Source of the DNA: Maribacter forsetii DSM 18668 | Lineage (GTDB): Bacteria; Bacteroidota; Bacteroidia; Flavobacteriales; Flavobacteriaceae | DNA: 64,000 nucleotides | Assembly: GCF_000744105.1 (NCBI RefSeq) | Contig: NZ_JQLH01000001.1 | Coordinates: 4,167,001 to 4,231,000, forward strand | Direction of reading: 5' to 3' | Shown here: positions 54,670-64,000 of the stretch, piece after piece | Position numbering within the stretch: the stretch's first letter is position 1 | How the letters are laid out: every line of letters starts with the position of its first letter | Notes under the pieces: generated by a model | The model's input: the letters and a program-made list of their open reading frames with translations, nothing else | Told to the model about the DNA's origin: nothing | The model's database searches: none | Translations under genes and position numbers: made by a program

Positions 54670-57054
54670 TTACTCCGTTCTTAGACTCTTTACCGGGTTT
54701 GCCCTTGCAGCTTTAATGGCTTGCATACCTAAAGTAAATGCGGTTATGCATAATGCAATACAGCCCGATAGGGCAAACATCCACCATTGAATTGATATAC
54801 TGTATGCAAAACCGCCCAACCAAGCATTCATCATATACCACGCAACGGGAAATGCTACAATAGTTGCAATGCCTACTAAAATCATATAATCCTTTGAAAG
54901 TAACACTACAATTTTCAATACACTTGCCCCTAAAACTTTACGAATACCTATCTCTTTTATTCTTCTTTTTGCCATAAAGGAGATTAGACCGAACATACCT
55001 AGACATGAAATAAATATGGTAAGTAACGCTACCACATTTACGGTTTTCAACATACCGTCCATTAAACGGTATTGTCCGCTTACTTTTTCACCAAGGTTAC
55101 TTTGTACATAATTTTTTCTAGAATCTATTTTAGAGAATGCTAAAGCAATCATATCCCTAACCTCTTTTTCTTTACCGTCAACTACTTTAACTGACAGGTA
55201 ACGATGCTTCTCTAATTCGTCCTCGTTTCGATAATAATGAACCAAAGGTTCAACAGCATTTTGTAAGTCTTGATAATGAAAGTCTTCCATGACACCAACC
55301 ACAGGATTACCAATGAAATCGTCATTTTTATATTTTAAACGCTTCCCTTCTATAGTAGTCCAACCAAAAGCGGCCATGGCACTACGATTTATGATTACAG
55401 GTTTTTCATCACCATTATCCATTTCCCTATTAAAATCCCTACCTGTTACTAGCGGAATCTTAAGTGTACTTAAATAACCCGCACCGGCAAAAGAACGACG
55501 AAGACGCACATCGGTATCCGTATTTGCATCATAAAATCGGGTGTAGTTAAAGTAGTAATCTGACGGTATGGCTTGACTTGTAGCTACATTGGTTACATAC
55601 GGATTTGCCTCTAAGGCATTTAAAAGCGCTTTAAAGCTAGACTTAGCAGCATCTATATCTTTAAAATCAAGGTCAATATTACCCACTATTACATGTTCTC
55701 TTTCAAAACCTAAATCAGCCTTTTTCATAAAACTAATCTGACTGTTTAAAATAACAGCCACACAGATAAAAAGAATGGCTATGGCAAACTGAAAAATGAT
55801 AAATGTATTTCGTAAAATAAAACTTCCCTTAGCACTATCTAACTTACCTTTTACCCCTTGAGAAACCGGCAAGGAAATAAACCGTAACGTTGGTAAAATA
55901 CCAACTATCAACGTTACTACAACACCTAATAAAACAGCATCCAATATTACAAGGTAATCATTTGCCAAACTAAAATTAATCTCCCCAAAATCAGCTCCAA
56001 AAATATCATTCATTTTGGGTAGTAAGAAGCCAAAGAACAATCCGCCAGAAATTAATATGGATAGTATTACCAAAATTCCGTTTTCTAAGCAAAACTGCGT
56101 AATCACTCCTTTTCCACTACCACCTAATATTTTACGTACTGCAATATCCTTAGTTCTACGGTACATAGTAGAGGTATTCAAGTTCAGTAAGTTTACAAGT
56201 ACCAGAAGGAGCACAAAAAAAGATGTAGCTATATTTCCTGCAATTATAATTTCTACTACGGGTATAGAATCAATACGGACCTCAGCATGTGGTATTACCT
56301 CCATTCGTGAAATTACTGAAGGGTCTTCATAATTTTCCCTTACCAGTTGACCTACACGCTTCTCAAATTCTAGAATATCAGCATCTGGACGTAGCTTCAT
56401 AAATACCGGTGAAAAACTGTCATCCCAATTATCCTGATTTTTAAAACCTACATTATCCTTTAAGATCGTGTTGGGCATTAAAACATCTAACCGAAAAGAA
56501 GAGTAAGGACTTATTGGTTCTAATACCCCTGTAATTGTTAAGTTCAAAGTGTCTGCCGCAATTAAACTCTTCCCCACGGGATTTTCTTCCCCAAACAATT
56601 GCTTACTTACCTTGTACGTCAGAACAACTGAATACTTTTCATTTAGCGCAGTACTTTGGTTGCCATATTTTAAAGGCAGCGCGAAAACATCAAAAAATTC
56701 AGGATCGGCATATGTAGTTGTTTTCTGAAATTCATTATCTCCTACCTCTAACCAAATATTACCCCAACCATGTAAATGTGTACCCGCAATCACTTCTGGC
56801 GAAGTGCTTTTTATCTTATCAAGTAATGGATATACCGCTTCATTGTAATCATTACCGTCTGCCAAATGTGTCTTTAGATAAAAAATCTGGTCTTGGTCCG
56901 GTATCATATCATCTGCTATATAATAAGCATATACCGAAAACATAAGCGTTAGCACACCACCAATACCAATACTTAACCCCAATAGATTTAATGAGGAGAG
57001 CATTCTATTTTTCCATAGATTCCTTAAGGATAGTTTTAGATGATTTCTTAACAT
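54670..57054 (-). CDS. FtsX-like/MacB-type ABC permease, paralogue 4
   Basis: A 794-residue paralogue with the same eight-helix, two-periplasmic-domain layout. The cytoplasmic coupling motifs are RTKDIAVRKILGGSG in the first half and RIKEIGIRKVLGASV in the second; the tail is ANPVKSLRTE. The central periplasmic parts are poorly conserved with the neighbours, suggesting different partners or cargo. It starts nine bases after the end of paralogue 3 and is followed by a 38-base gap containing ATTGATTGATGA. Confidence 0.9.
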   Translation of the reverse strand: MLRNHLKLSLRNLWKNRMLSSLNLLGLSIGIGGVLTLMFSVYAYYIADDMIPDQDQIFYLKTHLADGNDYNEAVYPLLDKIKSTSPEVIAGTHLHGWGNIWLEVGDNEFQKTTTYADPEFFDVFALPLKYGNQSTALNEKYSVVLTYKVSKQLFGEENPVGKSLIAADTLNLTITGVLEPISPYSSFRLDVLMPNTILKDNVGFKNQDNWDDSFSPVFMKLRPDADILEFEKRVGQLVRENYEDPSVISRMEVIPHAEVRIDSIPVVEIIIAGNIATSFFVLLLVLVNLLNLNTSTMYRRTKDIAVRKILGGSGKGVITQFCLENGILVILSILISGGLFFGFLLPKMNDIFGADFGEINFSLANDYLVILDAVLLGVVVTLIVGILPTLRFISLPVSQGVKGKLDSAKGSFILRNTFIIFQFAIAILFICVAVILNSQISFMKKADLGFEREHVIVGNIDLDFKDIDAAKSSFKALLNALEANPYVTNVATSQAIPSDYYFNYTRFYDANTDTDVRLRRSFAGAGYLSTLKIPLVTGRDFNREMDNGDEKPVIINRSAMAAFGWTTIEGKRLKYKNDDFIGNPVVGVMEDFHYQDLQNAVEPLVHYYRNEDELEKHRYLSVKVVDGKEKEVRDMIALAFSKIDSRKNYVQSNLGEKVSGQYRLMDGMLKTVNVVALLTIFISCLGMFGLISFMAKRRIKEIGIRKVLGASVLKIVVLLSKDYMILVGIATIVAFPVAWYMMNAWLGGFAYSISIQWWMFALSGCIALCITAFTLGMQAIKAARANPVKSLRTE

Positions 57055-57063
57055 TTTTTCAAA

Positions 57064-59463
57064 TTATTCTGTTCTTAAACTCTTTACGGGGTTTGCCCTT
57101 GCAGCTTTAATAGCTTGAAAGCTAACGGTAGCAATAGTCACCAACATAGCCCCAAGCATGGCAATGGCAAAAATCCACCATTTAAGCACTACCCTATACG
57201 GATATTCCTGTAACCAACCATTCATAATGAAATAAGCTATAGGTACGGCAATAAAACAAGAGATCACCACTAGTTTTAAAAAGTCTTTGGAAAGCATGTT
57301 CCATACATTGAAGATAGATGCCCCTAGCACTTTGCGCACTCCTATTTCTTTCTTACGTTGCTCCGCAACAAATGAGGTCAACCCAAATAATCCTAAACAA
57401 CTAATTAGAATTGCCAGTGCCGTGAATACCCCAGAAAGGGTTCCTATACGTTCTTCAGAAGCAAATTTTTCTCCATATTCCCCATCTATAAAATCATACT
57501 CAAATGGTATTTCTGGAAAATGTTCCTTGAATACACTTTCTATGGTTGTAATATTCTGAGTAGCGCTTTGGTTTGGATTTAATCGCATGTTGTAATAACT
57601 GGCATTATCATGCCTATCATACACATACACTCCTTGCTTTACCGGTTCATAAGGAGACTGGGTAATCATATCTTGCACTACACCAATTATTTTTAATGGC
57701 GGATTGGGGTCTTCTTCGTCATCGTCTCTTAACAACTGCCCTACAGGATTCTCCATACCCAAATATTTCTTTGCCGTTTCATTGATCAACACCCCTAAGG
57801 AATCCGAAGCAAAATCCCTTGAAAAATCACGCCCCTCTAAAATTTTAATATTTAATGATTTAGCGTACTCAGGTGAGACTTCTGTCCAAGCTAAATCTTC
57901 TTGAAATCCTTCCGGTTTGCCTTCCCATGTAAAACCACTTCTGTTCGACCAAATTTGGGTAGTGGGACTACTAGAAGTCGACATTTCCACTACTGCTCCC
58001 GACCCTATAAATTCAGCTCGCATTAAATCATACTTGCCCACAAAATCTTGACTGAAAGTCGGTATTTGGATCAATCCTTCCTTATCATACCCAACAGGTC
58101 TATTTTTTGCAAAATTGATTTGTTGCATAACAATTACCGTTCCTATGATAAAAGCTACCGAGACCGTAAACTGTACTACAACCAATATCTTTCTTGGCAA
58201 CCCTGCATATTTTCCGGTTTTGAAGGTACCCTTAAGCACATCTACCGGTTTAAAAGATGATAGGTACAAAGCCGGGTAGCTACCTGCCAACAAGGAAGTG
58301 AACACTATAAATAGCAATGACACTAACCAAAACATACCATTATCCCACGGATAGGATATTTCTTTTCTAGATAGCTCATTAAATCCGTTTAAAGAAAGTA
58401 ACACCAATACCATAGCTACTACAAATGCAAACAGAACAACGAGAAACGATTCACTTAAAAATTGATAGATCAATTGCCCTCTTTGAGAACCAATAGATTT
58501 ACGTATACCTACTTCCTTGCCCCTTTTCTCTGAACGAGCCGTACTCAAATTCATGAAATTGATGCAAGCCAACAGTAAAACAAAAGCTCCAATGACACCA
58601 AATAACCACACGTACTTTATGCGTCCACCTTCTTGTTTGCCATTTTCAAAACTGCTACGTAAATACCAATCTTTCATTGGGAACAAAAAGATCTGCGGAT
58701 TAAACTGAGCCGTATCTTCGTTTAAATCTTTTTTTACATTTTTTATTCTATCCGTTACTTGTTCAATGGTAGTGTTATCTGCCAACTCCACGAACATTTG
58801 GAAGGAGTTGTTCCCCCAAGAATCCTCTGCGTTACGAATCCATTCGTTGACTGCCAAATACTTCTCCCAAGGAATGATATAATCGGTGTCGTTGAAAGAA
58901 TTATTTACAGGTATATCACTATACACCGCACTTACATTCAACTTATGCTCATTACTTACGGTGACCGTTTTATTTATAGGATTTTCATTACCGAACAGTG
59001 CCTCTGCCGTTGATGCCGATAACATAATGGAGTTGATTTCCCGTAGCGCATCTTGTTCTCCCTTAATAATTTCTAGACCAAAAAGTTCAGGTCCATTCTG
59101 TTGCATGTAATTACCAGGTCTAGATATACTCTTTTCACCATATTTTAAGTAATGATCATTGGTCCAAGAACACATGACCAAATGCTTAAAATTATCACCA
59201 TAACCATCTCTTAAGGCTTTCTCCAAAGGTCTTGGTATGGCAGACCAGGTTCCTGTTTTGCCATTAAAGGTTTGCGATTGAAAAACTTGGGCAATACGCT
59301 CTTTGTTCTTAAAATAGCTATTATACGATAGCTCATCTTGAATCCAAAGTCCTATGATTAAGGTAACCGCCATTCCTAAAGCGAGCCCTCCGACATTTAT
59401 AAACGTGTATCCTTTATTCTTTAGAAGATTTCGCCAGGCTATTTTTAGATAGTTTTTAAACAT
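57064..59463 (-). CDS. FtsX-like/MacB-type ABC permease, paralogue 3
   Basis: A 799-residue paralogue. Coupling motifs are KRGKEVGIRKSIGSQ in the first half and QRKKEIGVRKVLGAS in the second; the tail is ANPVKSLRTE. It is preceded by a 216-base gap (59464-59679) with no gene. That gap holds TTGA repeats (ATTGATTGATTGATGA near 59504) and AT-rich DNA that could hold a promoter, so paralogues 3-5 and the ATPase may form their own transcript. No ATPase domain is present in the protein itself. Confidence 0.9.
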   Translation of the reverse strand: MFKNYLKIAWRNLLKNKGYTFINVGGLALGMAVTLIIGLWIQDELSYNSYFKNKERIAQVFQSQTFNGKTGTWSAIPRPLEKALRDGYGDNFKHLVMCSWTNDHYLKYGEKSISRPGNYMQQNGPELFGLEIIKGEQDALREINSIMLSASTAEALFGNENPINKTVTVSNEHKLNVSAVYSDIPVNNSFNDTDYIIPWEKYLAVNEWIRNAEDSWGNNSFQMFVELADNTTIEQVTDRIKNVKKDLNEDTAQFNPQIFLFPMKDWYLRSSFENGKQEGGRIKYVWLFGVIGAFVLLLACINFMNLSTARSEKRGKEVGIRKSIGSQRGQLIYQFLSESFLVVLFAFVVAMVLVLLSLNGFNELSRKEISYPWDNGMFWLVSLLFIVFTSLLAGSYPALYLSSFKPVDVLKGTFKTGKYAGLPRKILVVVQFTVSVAFIIGTVIVMQQINFAKNRPVGYDKEGLIQIPTFSQDFVGKYDLMRAEFIGSGAVVEMSTSSSPTTQIWSNRSGFTWEGKPEGFQEDLAWTEVSPEYAKSLNIKILEGRDFSRDFASDSLGVLINETAKKYLGMENPVGQLLRDDDEEDPNPPLKIIGVVQDMITQSPYEPVKQGVYVYDRHDNASYYNMRLNPNQSATQNITTIESVFKEHFPEIPFEYDFIDGEYGEKFASEERIGTLSGVFTALAILISCLGLFGLTSFVAEQRKKEIGVRKVLGASIFNVWNMLSKDFLKLVVISCFIAVPIAYFIMNGWLQEYPYRVVLKWWIFAIAMLGAMLVTIATVSFQAIKAARANPVKSLRTE

Positions 59464-59679
59464 GATAGTTCGTTTTTTGATTGATGATTAGTTGATGCTA
59501 AACATTGATTGATTGATGATACAAAACATGAAACTAATTCCGTGCCACTATATTAAATATCTAATTATCAACACCTTAAAATGTAAGTAAATTTTAGTGT
59601 GTAAAATAATTAGACAACTGATGTACAATATATTTACAAAGACCACTTAAAAATGAGAATGTTACACCATTGTCATGTA

Positions 59680-62112
59680 CTACTCCGATCGTAAACTCTT
59701 TACCGGATTTACAATTGCCGCCTTTATACTTTGGTAACTTACCGTTACAATTGCAACTACAATTGCCAATACTGCTGCCAAAGCAAAAATGCCGATACCG
59801 ATTTCTATACGGTATGAGAAATCTTCTAACCACTTGTTCATGGCGAACCAACCTAGGGGCAAAGAAATGAGAATAGCTACACCAACCAATTTTAAGAAGT
59901 CTACCGTAAGCCGGTAAGAAATTTGACTTACAGTAGCTCCCAACACTTTTCTAACACCGATTTCTTTTGTTCGTTTTTCGGCATTAAAGGCAGCTAATCC
60001 AAATAGTCCTAAACAAGCAATAAAAATGGACAGCATAGTAAAAATGAAAAATATCTGACTCAGTTTTTGTTCCGCTTCATAAGTGGTATTAAAGGCTTCG
60101 TCCATAAAGCGATAATCGAAAGGTTGCCCGGGTGCCATGGTGTTCCATGTACTTTCTATTGCTGAAATATTATCTACAAAGTTTCCTCCGCTCATTCTTA
60201 CCGCCATATTCTCGGCATTAGAATTAAGTTGTATTCCTAGAGCATCAATATTATTACGCAAAGATGTAAAATGAAAGTCTTTGACCACACCGATTATGGT
60301 ATAGTAGGTAGGATTTTCTAGTTCTATTTCTTCAGATATGCGCATACCCAAAGCTTCTTCTGCGGTGACATTTATAATAGGCAACGTAGCTTCATTTATG
60401 ATCATAGCCGTAGAATCTGATGCATATTGCGGATTAAAATCTCGCCCAGCAACTATTTCCATTTCCATCGTTTTTAAGTAATCTGAATCTACTTTCCATT
60501 CTTGCATTTGAATGGCATATTCTTGATTTCTTGCACCTTCTTCAAAGAACGAACTATTTGACCTCCAAGATGGCGTTGGATAGTAATCACTCAACGTAGC
60601 GCTTTCCACAAAACCCATGGCAGCAATTTGCTCTTTAAAAGCTTTGGTCTTAGATCCTAGCGCCCCTATTTCGTTAATTAAAAGCACCCGATCTTTGGAA
60701 AAGCCCAAATCTTTGTTCTGTATATAATTTAATTGTTGAAATACTACCAAAGTGCTTACAATCAGAAATACCGAAATTGAAAATTGAAATATGACCAAAG
60801 CATTACGCACCCTACCATTACCTACACTTTCTGCACTACTACCTTTTAAACTTTTAACAGCAGTAAATCTTGACATGAAAAATGCAGGATAACTGCCTGA
60901 GAATAATCCAAGTAAAAAGGTTGCCCCCAATAACGCCAACCAGAATAAGGGCTGAGTAAACGGAATAGCAATTGATTTACCTGTGAAGCTATTGAAAAAA
61001 GGCAATGCTATCATTGAAATGATTAGTGCCGCTAACAAAGACACAAATGCTATTAAACCTGATTCGGTTAAAAACTGAAAAACCAGATTCATTTTATTGG
61101 ACCCTAAGGTCTTTCTAACTCCAACTTCTTTGGCTCTCTTTAACGAATGTGCCGTAGATAAATTCATAAAATTAACGCTTGCCAAAATAATCAAGAACAA
61201 TGCTATGAAGGAAAGAATATAAATATTTTGAATACTGCTCGTTGCATTCATTTCCGTATCTCTATCAGAATACAAATGAATATCGGTCAAGGGCATGGTA
61301 TGGTACCGAATGTAATTACCAGATGCCGCAAAAGACTCTGCCGTCATCCCCGGAAAATACTTTTGTGACCATGGTAACATATACCTTTCTAACATCTCTT
61401 GCAAGGGCTCTTGAAAATCTTCAACCTTGGCACCCGGTATTAGCTTTATAAATGTAAAATAGTTATTGCCGCCCCAATTATCTTCCCTAGATGCCACGTT
61501 GCCTGCCATTGCCAAAAACACACTATAGTCATTGAAATAGGAATTTTTGGGCATATCTTCAATGACACCGGTTACCGTGTATGTATCGGTATTGTCCAAC
61601 AGTAAATTTTGACCAATAACATCTGTATCACCAAAATGTTTCTCTGCTGCACTTTTGGTCAAGACTAACGAGTTGGTGCCGGTCAATGCCGTTTTAGCAT
61701 TACCTGCGAGTAACTCTATTCCGAAAAAATCGAACATTGTAGAATCGGCGAAGGCTATATGGTTTTCTTTGGCACTTCTGTTTCCCCCAACTTTCTTTAC
61801 ATAAGCACTACCTATGGTTCTAAAACGCACTGAAGCTTCTACCTGCGGATAGTCCCTTTTTAAGGTTTCTGCCATTGGTGCAGCAGCTTCACCTGCCTTC
61901 ATTTCAGCTCCACCAAATTTTATATCTGCATCTATACGATAAATCCTATCTGCATTGGCAAACATTTTATCATAACTAAGCTCGTCGTAGATATATAACG
62001 ATATAATTAATGCTCCTGCCATACCAATGGCTAGTCCGAATGTATTTAGAAAAGTAAAAAAGGCTTGCTTTTTTAAGCTTCTCCAGGCGATTTTTAAATA
62101 GTTTTTAAACAT
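59680..62112 (-). CDS. FtsX-like/MacB-type ABC permease, paralogue 2
   Basis: An 810-residue paralogue with the same architecture. Coupling motifs are KRAKEVGVRKTLGSN in the first half and KRTKEIGVRKVLGAT in the second; the tail is VNPVKSLRSE. Its closest relative by these motifs and the VNPVKS tail is paralogue 1, suggesting a more recent duplication. The leader between it and paralogue 1 contains two GC-rich hairpin elements (62128-62199). Confidence 0.9.
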   Translation of the reverse strand: MFKNYLKIAWRSLKKQAFFTFLNTFGLAIGMAGALIISLYIYDELSYDKMFANADRIYRIDADIKFGGAEMKAGEAAAPMAETLKRDYPQVEASVRFRTIGSAYVKKVGGNRSAKENHIAFADSTMFDFFGIELLAGNAKTALTGTNSLVLTKSAAEKHFGDTDVIGQNLLLDNTDTYTVTGVIEDMPKNSYFNDYSVFLAMAGNVASREDNWGGNNYFTFIKLIPGAKVEDFQEPLQEMLERYMLPWSQKYFPGMTAESFAASGNYIRYHTMPLTDIHLYSDRDTEMNATSSIQNIYILSFIALFLIILASVNFMNLSTAHSLKRAKEVGVRKTLGSNKMNLVFQFLTESGLIAFVSLLAALIISMIALPFFNSFTGKSIAIPFTQPLFWLALLGATFLLGLFSGSYPAFFMSRFTAVKSLKGSSAESVGNGRVRNALVIFQFSISVFLIVSTLVVFQQLNYIQNKDLGFSKDRVLLINEIGALGSKTKAFKEQIAAMGFVESATLSDYYPTPSWRSNSSFFEEGARNQEYAIQMQEWKVDSDYLKTMEMEIVAGRDFNPQYASDSTAMIINEATLPIINVTAEEALGMRISEEIELENPTYYTIIGVVKDFHFTSLRNNIDALGIQLNSNAENMAVRMSGGNFVDNISAIESTWNTMAPGQPFDYRFMDEAFNTTYEAEQKLSQIFFIFTMLSIFIACLGLFGLAAFNAEKRTKEIGVRKVLGATVSQISYRLTVDFLKLVGVAILISLPLGWFAMNKWLEDFSYRIEIGIGIFALAAVLAIVVAIVTVSYQSIKAAIVNPVKSLRSE

Positions 62113-62127
62113 GGTTCTCGTTTTTTT

Positions 62128-62199
62128 CCTCCCCCTAACCCCTCCAAAGGAGGGGGAATGGCTTGGTGATTATTATTTACTCTCTTCCCTTAGGGAAGG
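62128..62199. repeat. Two back-to-back GC-rich hairpin elements
   Basis: First element: CCCCTCC (62139-62145), AAA, GGAGGGG (62149-62155), with a further CCTCCCCC upstream that allows a second, mutually exclusive pairing (AGGGGG/CCCCCT on the minus strand). Second element: CTTCCC (62184-62189), TTA, GGGAAG (62193-62198), followed by GGTTGGGGATGGG. Both are GC-rich islands in AT-rich DNA, in the leader of paralogue 2. Confidence 0.75.
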
Positions 62200-62214
62200 G
62201 TTGGGGATGGGATT

Positions 62215-64000
62215 TTACTCTGTTCGTAAGCTTTTTACCGGGTTTACAATAGCGGCTTTTATTGCTTGAAACCCCATTGTGATCATTGCAATGACTAAAG
62301 CCATACCACCGGATACTAGAAACACCCACCAAGGAATATCAATTTTATATGCAAAACCTTGCAGCCATTTATCCATAAAATACCAAGCTACGGGTGTGGC
62401 AATCAACATGGCAATTATAATTACAGTTACAAATTCGCGAGCGAGCATTTGTACAATTTCAATCATGCTTGCCCCCAAAACCTTTCTAATTCCGATTTCT
62501 TTTGTTTTTTGTTGGGCGGTAAAGGCAATTAGACCCAATAAACCGATACAGGCAATAAATATGGTTAAGAAAGAAAACACACCAAACAAATTCGCTTGCC
62601 TTTGGTCCGATAGGTAAGCAGCGTTTAAATCATCATCTAGAAAAGAATATTCAAAAGGCACCGTAGGTTGGTAGACATTCCATTTTTTCTCAATGGCAGA
62701 CATCAACCCACCAATATTATCTGATTTTACTTTTAAGGTGATATAGGATACGCCCGTATCATAACTGCCAGATGTATTAGAGAATAATGCAAATGGTGTT
62801 ATGTGACTATGTAGCGATTCCAAATTAAAATCTTTTAAAACACCTACTACTTTGTAAGATTCCATTCTACCACCTGGATACTGAATCATGCTCCCTATTG
62901 GGTTTTCCCAACCTATTTGCTTAGCAGCGGCTTCATTGAGAACAACCGACAAAGAATCGTTAAAATTGGTATCAAATCCTCTACCTTCTATCAACTTTAA
63001 ATCTAATGTTGATATAAAATGTTCGTCAACCAAGTAAGATTGTAGTATAATATCCTTTGCTATATTATTGTCTGAATTTAATGCTTCTGGAAAGTAAAAG
63101 TCACCAAAGCTATTTCTGGTAAGCATGCCTGAAGAAATACTTGCACTCTTCACCTCAGATAAAGTTTCTAGCTCTGATCTAAAACTTTCTTCACTACTGT
63201 TTAATTTTTCAGTATTCTGAAGTACCAATAAATTTTCCTTATCGTAGCCTAAATCACGATTTTGGGTGTAATTCAATTGCAAATACACAATACTGGTGGC
63301 AATAATCATAATTATAGCCACGGTAAACTGAAAAACCACTAAGCCGTTTCTAATGAAACTATCTTTACTGTTAGATACTTTAGATATACCTTTTAAGACA
63401 TTTACCGCTTTGAACGAAGTCAAATAAAATGCCGGGTAGATGCCTGCCAAAAAAGCAGTAAGTAAACTAAGTGCTATAATAAATACCCAGATACCATTTT
63501 CAAAAATGGAATGGAAAGAAATTGTTTTACCTGCTAATTGGTTAAAAGAAGGCAATAATACCCAAACCAATAGTACAGCCAAAATTGTGGATACTACGGT
63601 ATAAAAAATGGCTTCTGCTAGAAACTGTTTTATAAGTTGAATTCGAGGAGAACCCAATACTTTTCGTATGCCAATTTCTTTACTTCTTTTAGCCGCTTGC
63701 GCCGTAGCTAAATTGACAAAATTAACGGAAGCCAATACAATAATAAAAAACGCAATGACCGCAAAAACGTATAAGTTTTTAATACTATTCTGCTCTGAGA
63801 TAACCGATTCTATTTCTCCTGAATGTAAATGAATATCGGTTAGGGACTGTAGGTGTAAATCCCATTTGTTTCCGTTTTCCAAAAACTCCTCATAAGGTTG
63901 ACCTATTCTGTCGAAAGCATTTGCTGCATGTACTCTTATCAATTCTGGAAACTGTGATTCTAAATGAGCAATTGCCGCTGGATTCGATGCGGCTTTTTCA
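62215..64000 (-). CDS. FtsX-like/MacB-type ABC permease, paralogue 1 (partial)
   Basis: The C-terminal ~595 residues of a permease whose 5' end is outside the window; the frame stays open to base 64000. Visible parts are the end of the first periplasmic domain, a three-helix unit with KRSKEIGIRKVLGSP, a helix, the second periplasmic domain, and the final three-helix unit with QKTKEIGIRKVLGAS. The tail is VNPVKSLRTE. It belongs to the same array as paralogues 2-5. The array continues upstream of the window, so its true gene number and first promoter are unknown. Confidence 0.88.
   Translation of the reverse strand, partial: EKAASNPAAIAHLESQFPELIRVHAANAFDRIGQPYEEFLENGNKWDLHLQSLTDIHLHSGEIESVISEQNSIKNLYVFAVIAFFIIVLASVNFVNLATAQAAKRSKEIGIRKVLGSPRIQLIKQFLAEAIFYTVVSTILAVLLVWVLLPSFNQLAGKTISFHSIFENGIWVFIIALSLLTAFLAGIYPAFYLTSFKAVNVLKGISKVSNSKDSFIRNGLVVFQFTVAIIMIIATSIVYLQLNYTQNRDLGYDKENLLVLQNTEKLNSSEESFRSELETLSEVKSASISSGMLTRNSFGDFYFPEALNSDNNIAKDIILQSYLVDEHFISTLDLKLIEGRGFDTNFNDSLSVVLNEAAAKQIGWENPIGSMIQYPGGRMESYKVVGVLKDFNLESLHSHITPFALFSNTSGSYDTGVSYITLKVKSDNIGGLMSAIEKKWNVYQPTVPFEYSFLDDDLNAAYLSDQRQANLFGVFSFLTIFIACIGLLGLIAFTAQQKTKEIGIRKVLGASMIEIVQMLAREFVTVIIIAMLIATPVAWYFMDKWLQGFAYKIDIPWWVFLVSGGMALVIAMITMGFQAIKAAIVNPVKSLRTE

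Noticed and set aside
51489..64000. MacB-type macrolide efflux cluster
   Set aside because: There is no MacA adaptor or TolC-like gene in the window, and the permeases are the duplicated ~800-residue type common in Bacteroidota, unlike MacB, which carries its own ATPase.
1..64000. Mobile element, prophage, integrated island, rRNA or tRNA genes
   Set aside because: No integrase, transposase, phage structural gene or recognisable RNA gene was seen. tRNAs were looked for only by eye, so a short one could be missed.

Overview
The window comes from a Bacteroidota genome, most likely a marine member of the Flavobacteriaceae. The evidence is the SusC/SusD pair, AT-rich intergenic DNA, lipoprotein signals of flavobacterial style, a TAnnTTTG promoter element, FG-GAP/UnbV lipoproteins, arrays of ~800-residue FtsX-type permeases ending in NPVKSLRTE, and no consistent Shine-Dalgarno sequences. 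No rRNA, tRNA, CRISPR, integrase, transposase or phage gene was recognised. The genus cannot be fixed from sequence reading alone.

Layout. (1) 1-176: the 3' end of a TspO/MBR gene. (2) 173-8629, minus strand: a maltose/maltodextrin operon (LacI regulator, beta-phosphoglucomutase, GH65 phosphorylase, cytoplasmic GH13), followed by three tightly coupled genes (glycerophosphodiesterase, HI0933-type flavoprotein, DUF1697). (3) 8951-13627, plus strand: the divergent SusC/SusD outer-membrane importer, with a LacI-type near-palindrome next to its promoter and a strong terminator after susD. (4) 14145-15731: an SSS-family sodium symporter on the minus strand. (5) 16007-25712: a five-gene operon encoding two giant FG-GAP/UnbV lipoproteins, a PAP2/vanadium-haloperoxidase-type lipoprotein, a GyrI-like protein and a beta-propeller-like lipoprotein. 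(6) 25722-34085: a cluster rich in phosphohydrolases. It holds a 1240-residue lipoprotein (metallophosphoesterase, possible kinase-like middle domain, outer-membrane barrel), an HD-domain protein fused to a Pycsar-effector-type membrane domain, a 790-residue GAF protein and an LpxH-like metallophosphoesterase. (7) 34289-34984: aquaporin Z. (8) 35082-39422: a GntP permease, RidA, DSD1/D-threonine-aldolase-type enzyme and M19 dipeptidase operon that reads as D-amino-acid (probably D-serine) catabolism, with an orphan small gene last and a terminator. (9) 39506-44114: small hypothetical genes, a PH-domain protein, a penicillin-acylase-family lipoprotein and a TPM-domain protein. (10) 44300-49397: an MsbA-like ABC exporter, a 19-copy heptamer array, then ferredoxin, ferredoxin-NADP reductase, NifU-like and Mrp genes (iron-sulfur and redox functions). 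(11) 49598-51274: an amidase lipoprotein. (12) 51489-64000, minus strand: one LolD/MacB-type ATPase preceded by five FtsX-like permease paralogues, the first running off the window.

How the genes work together. SusC/SusD would bring malto-oligosaccharides across the outer membrane. The cytoplasmic GH13, the GH65 phosphorylase and beta-phosphoglucomutase would then convert them to glucose and glucose 6-phosphate under LacI-type control. The GntP operon would import a D-amino acid, release more of it from dipeptides, cleave or dehydrate it, and quench the reactive enamine with RidA.

The least explained parts are the HD-PycTM protein, which has no cyclase in the window; the three-part phosphoesterase/kinase-like/barrel lipoprotein; and a set of short dispersed and tandem repeats placed just after stop codons or between genes.
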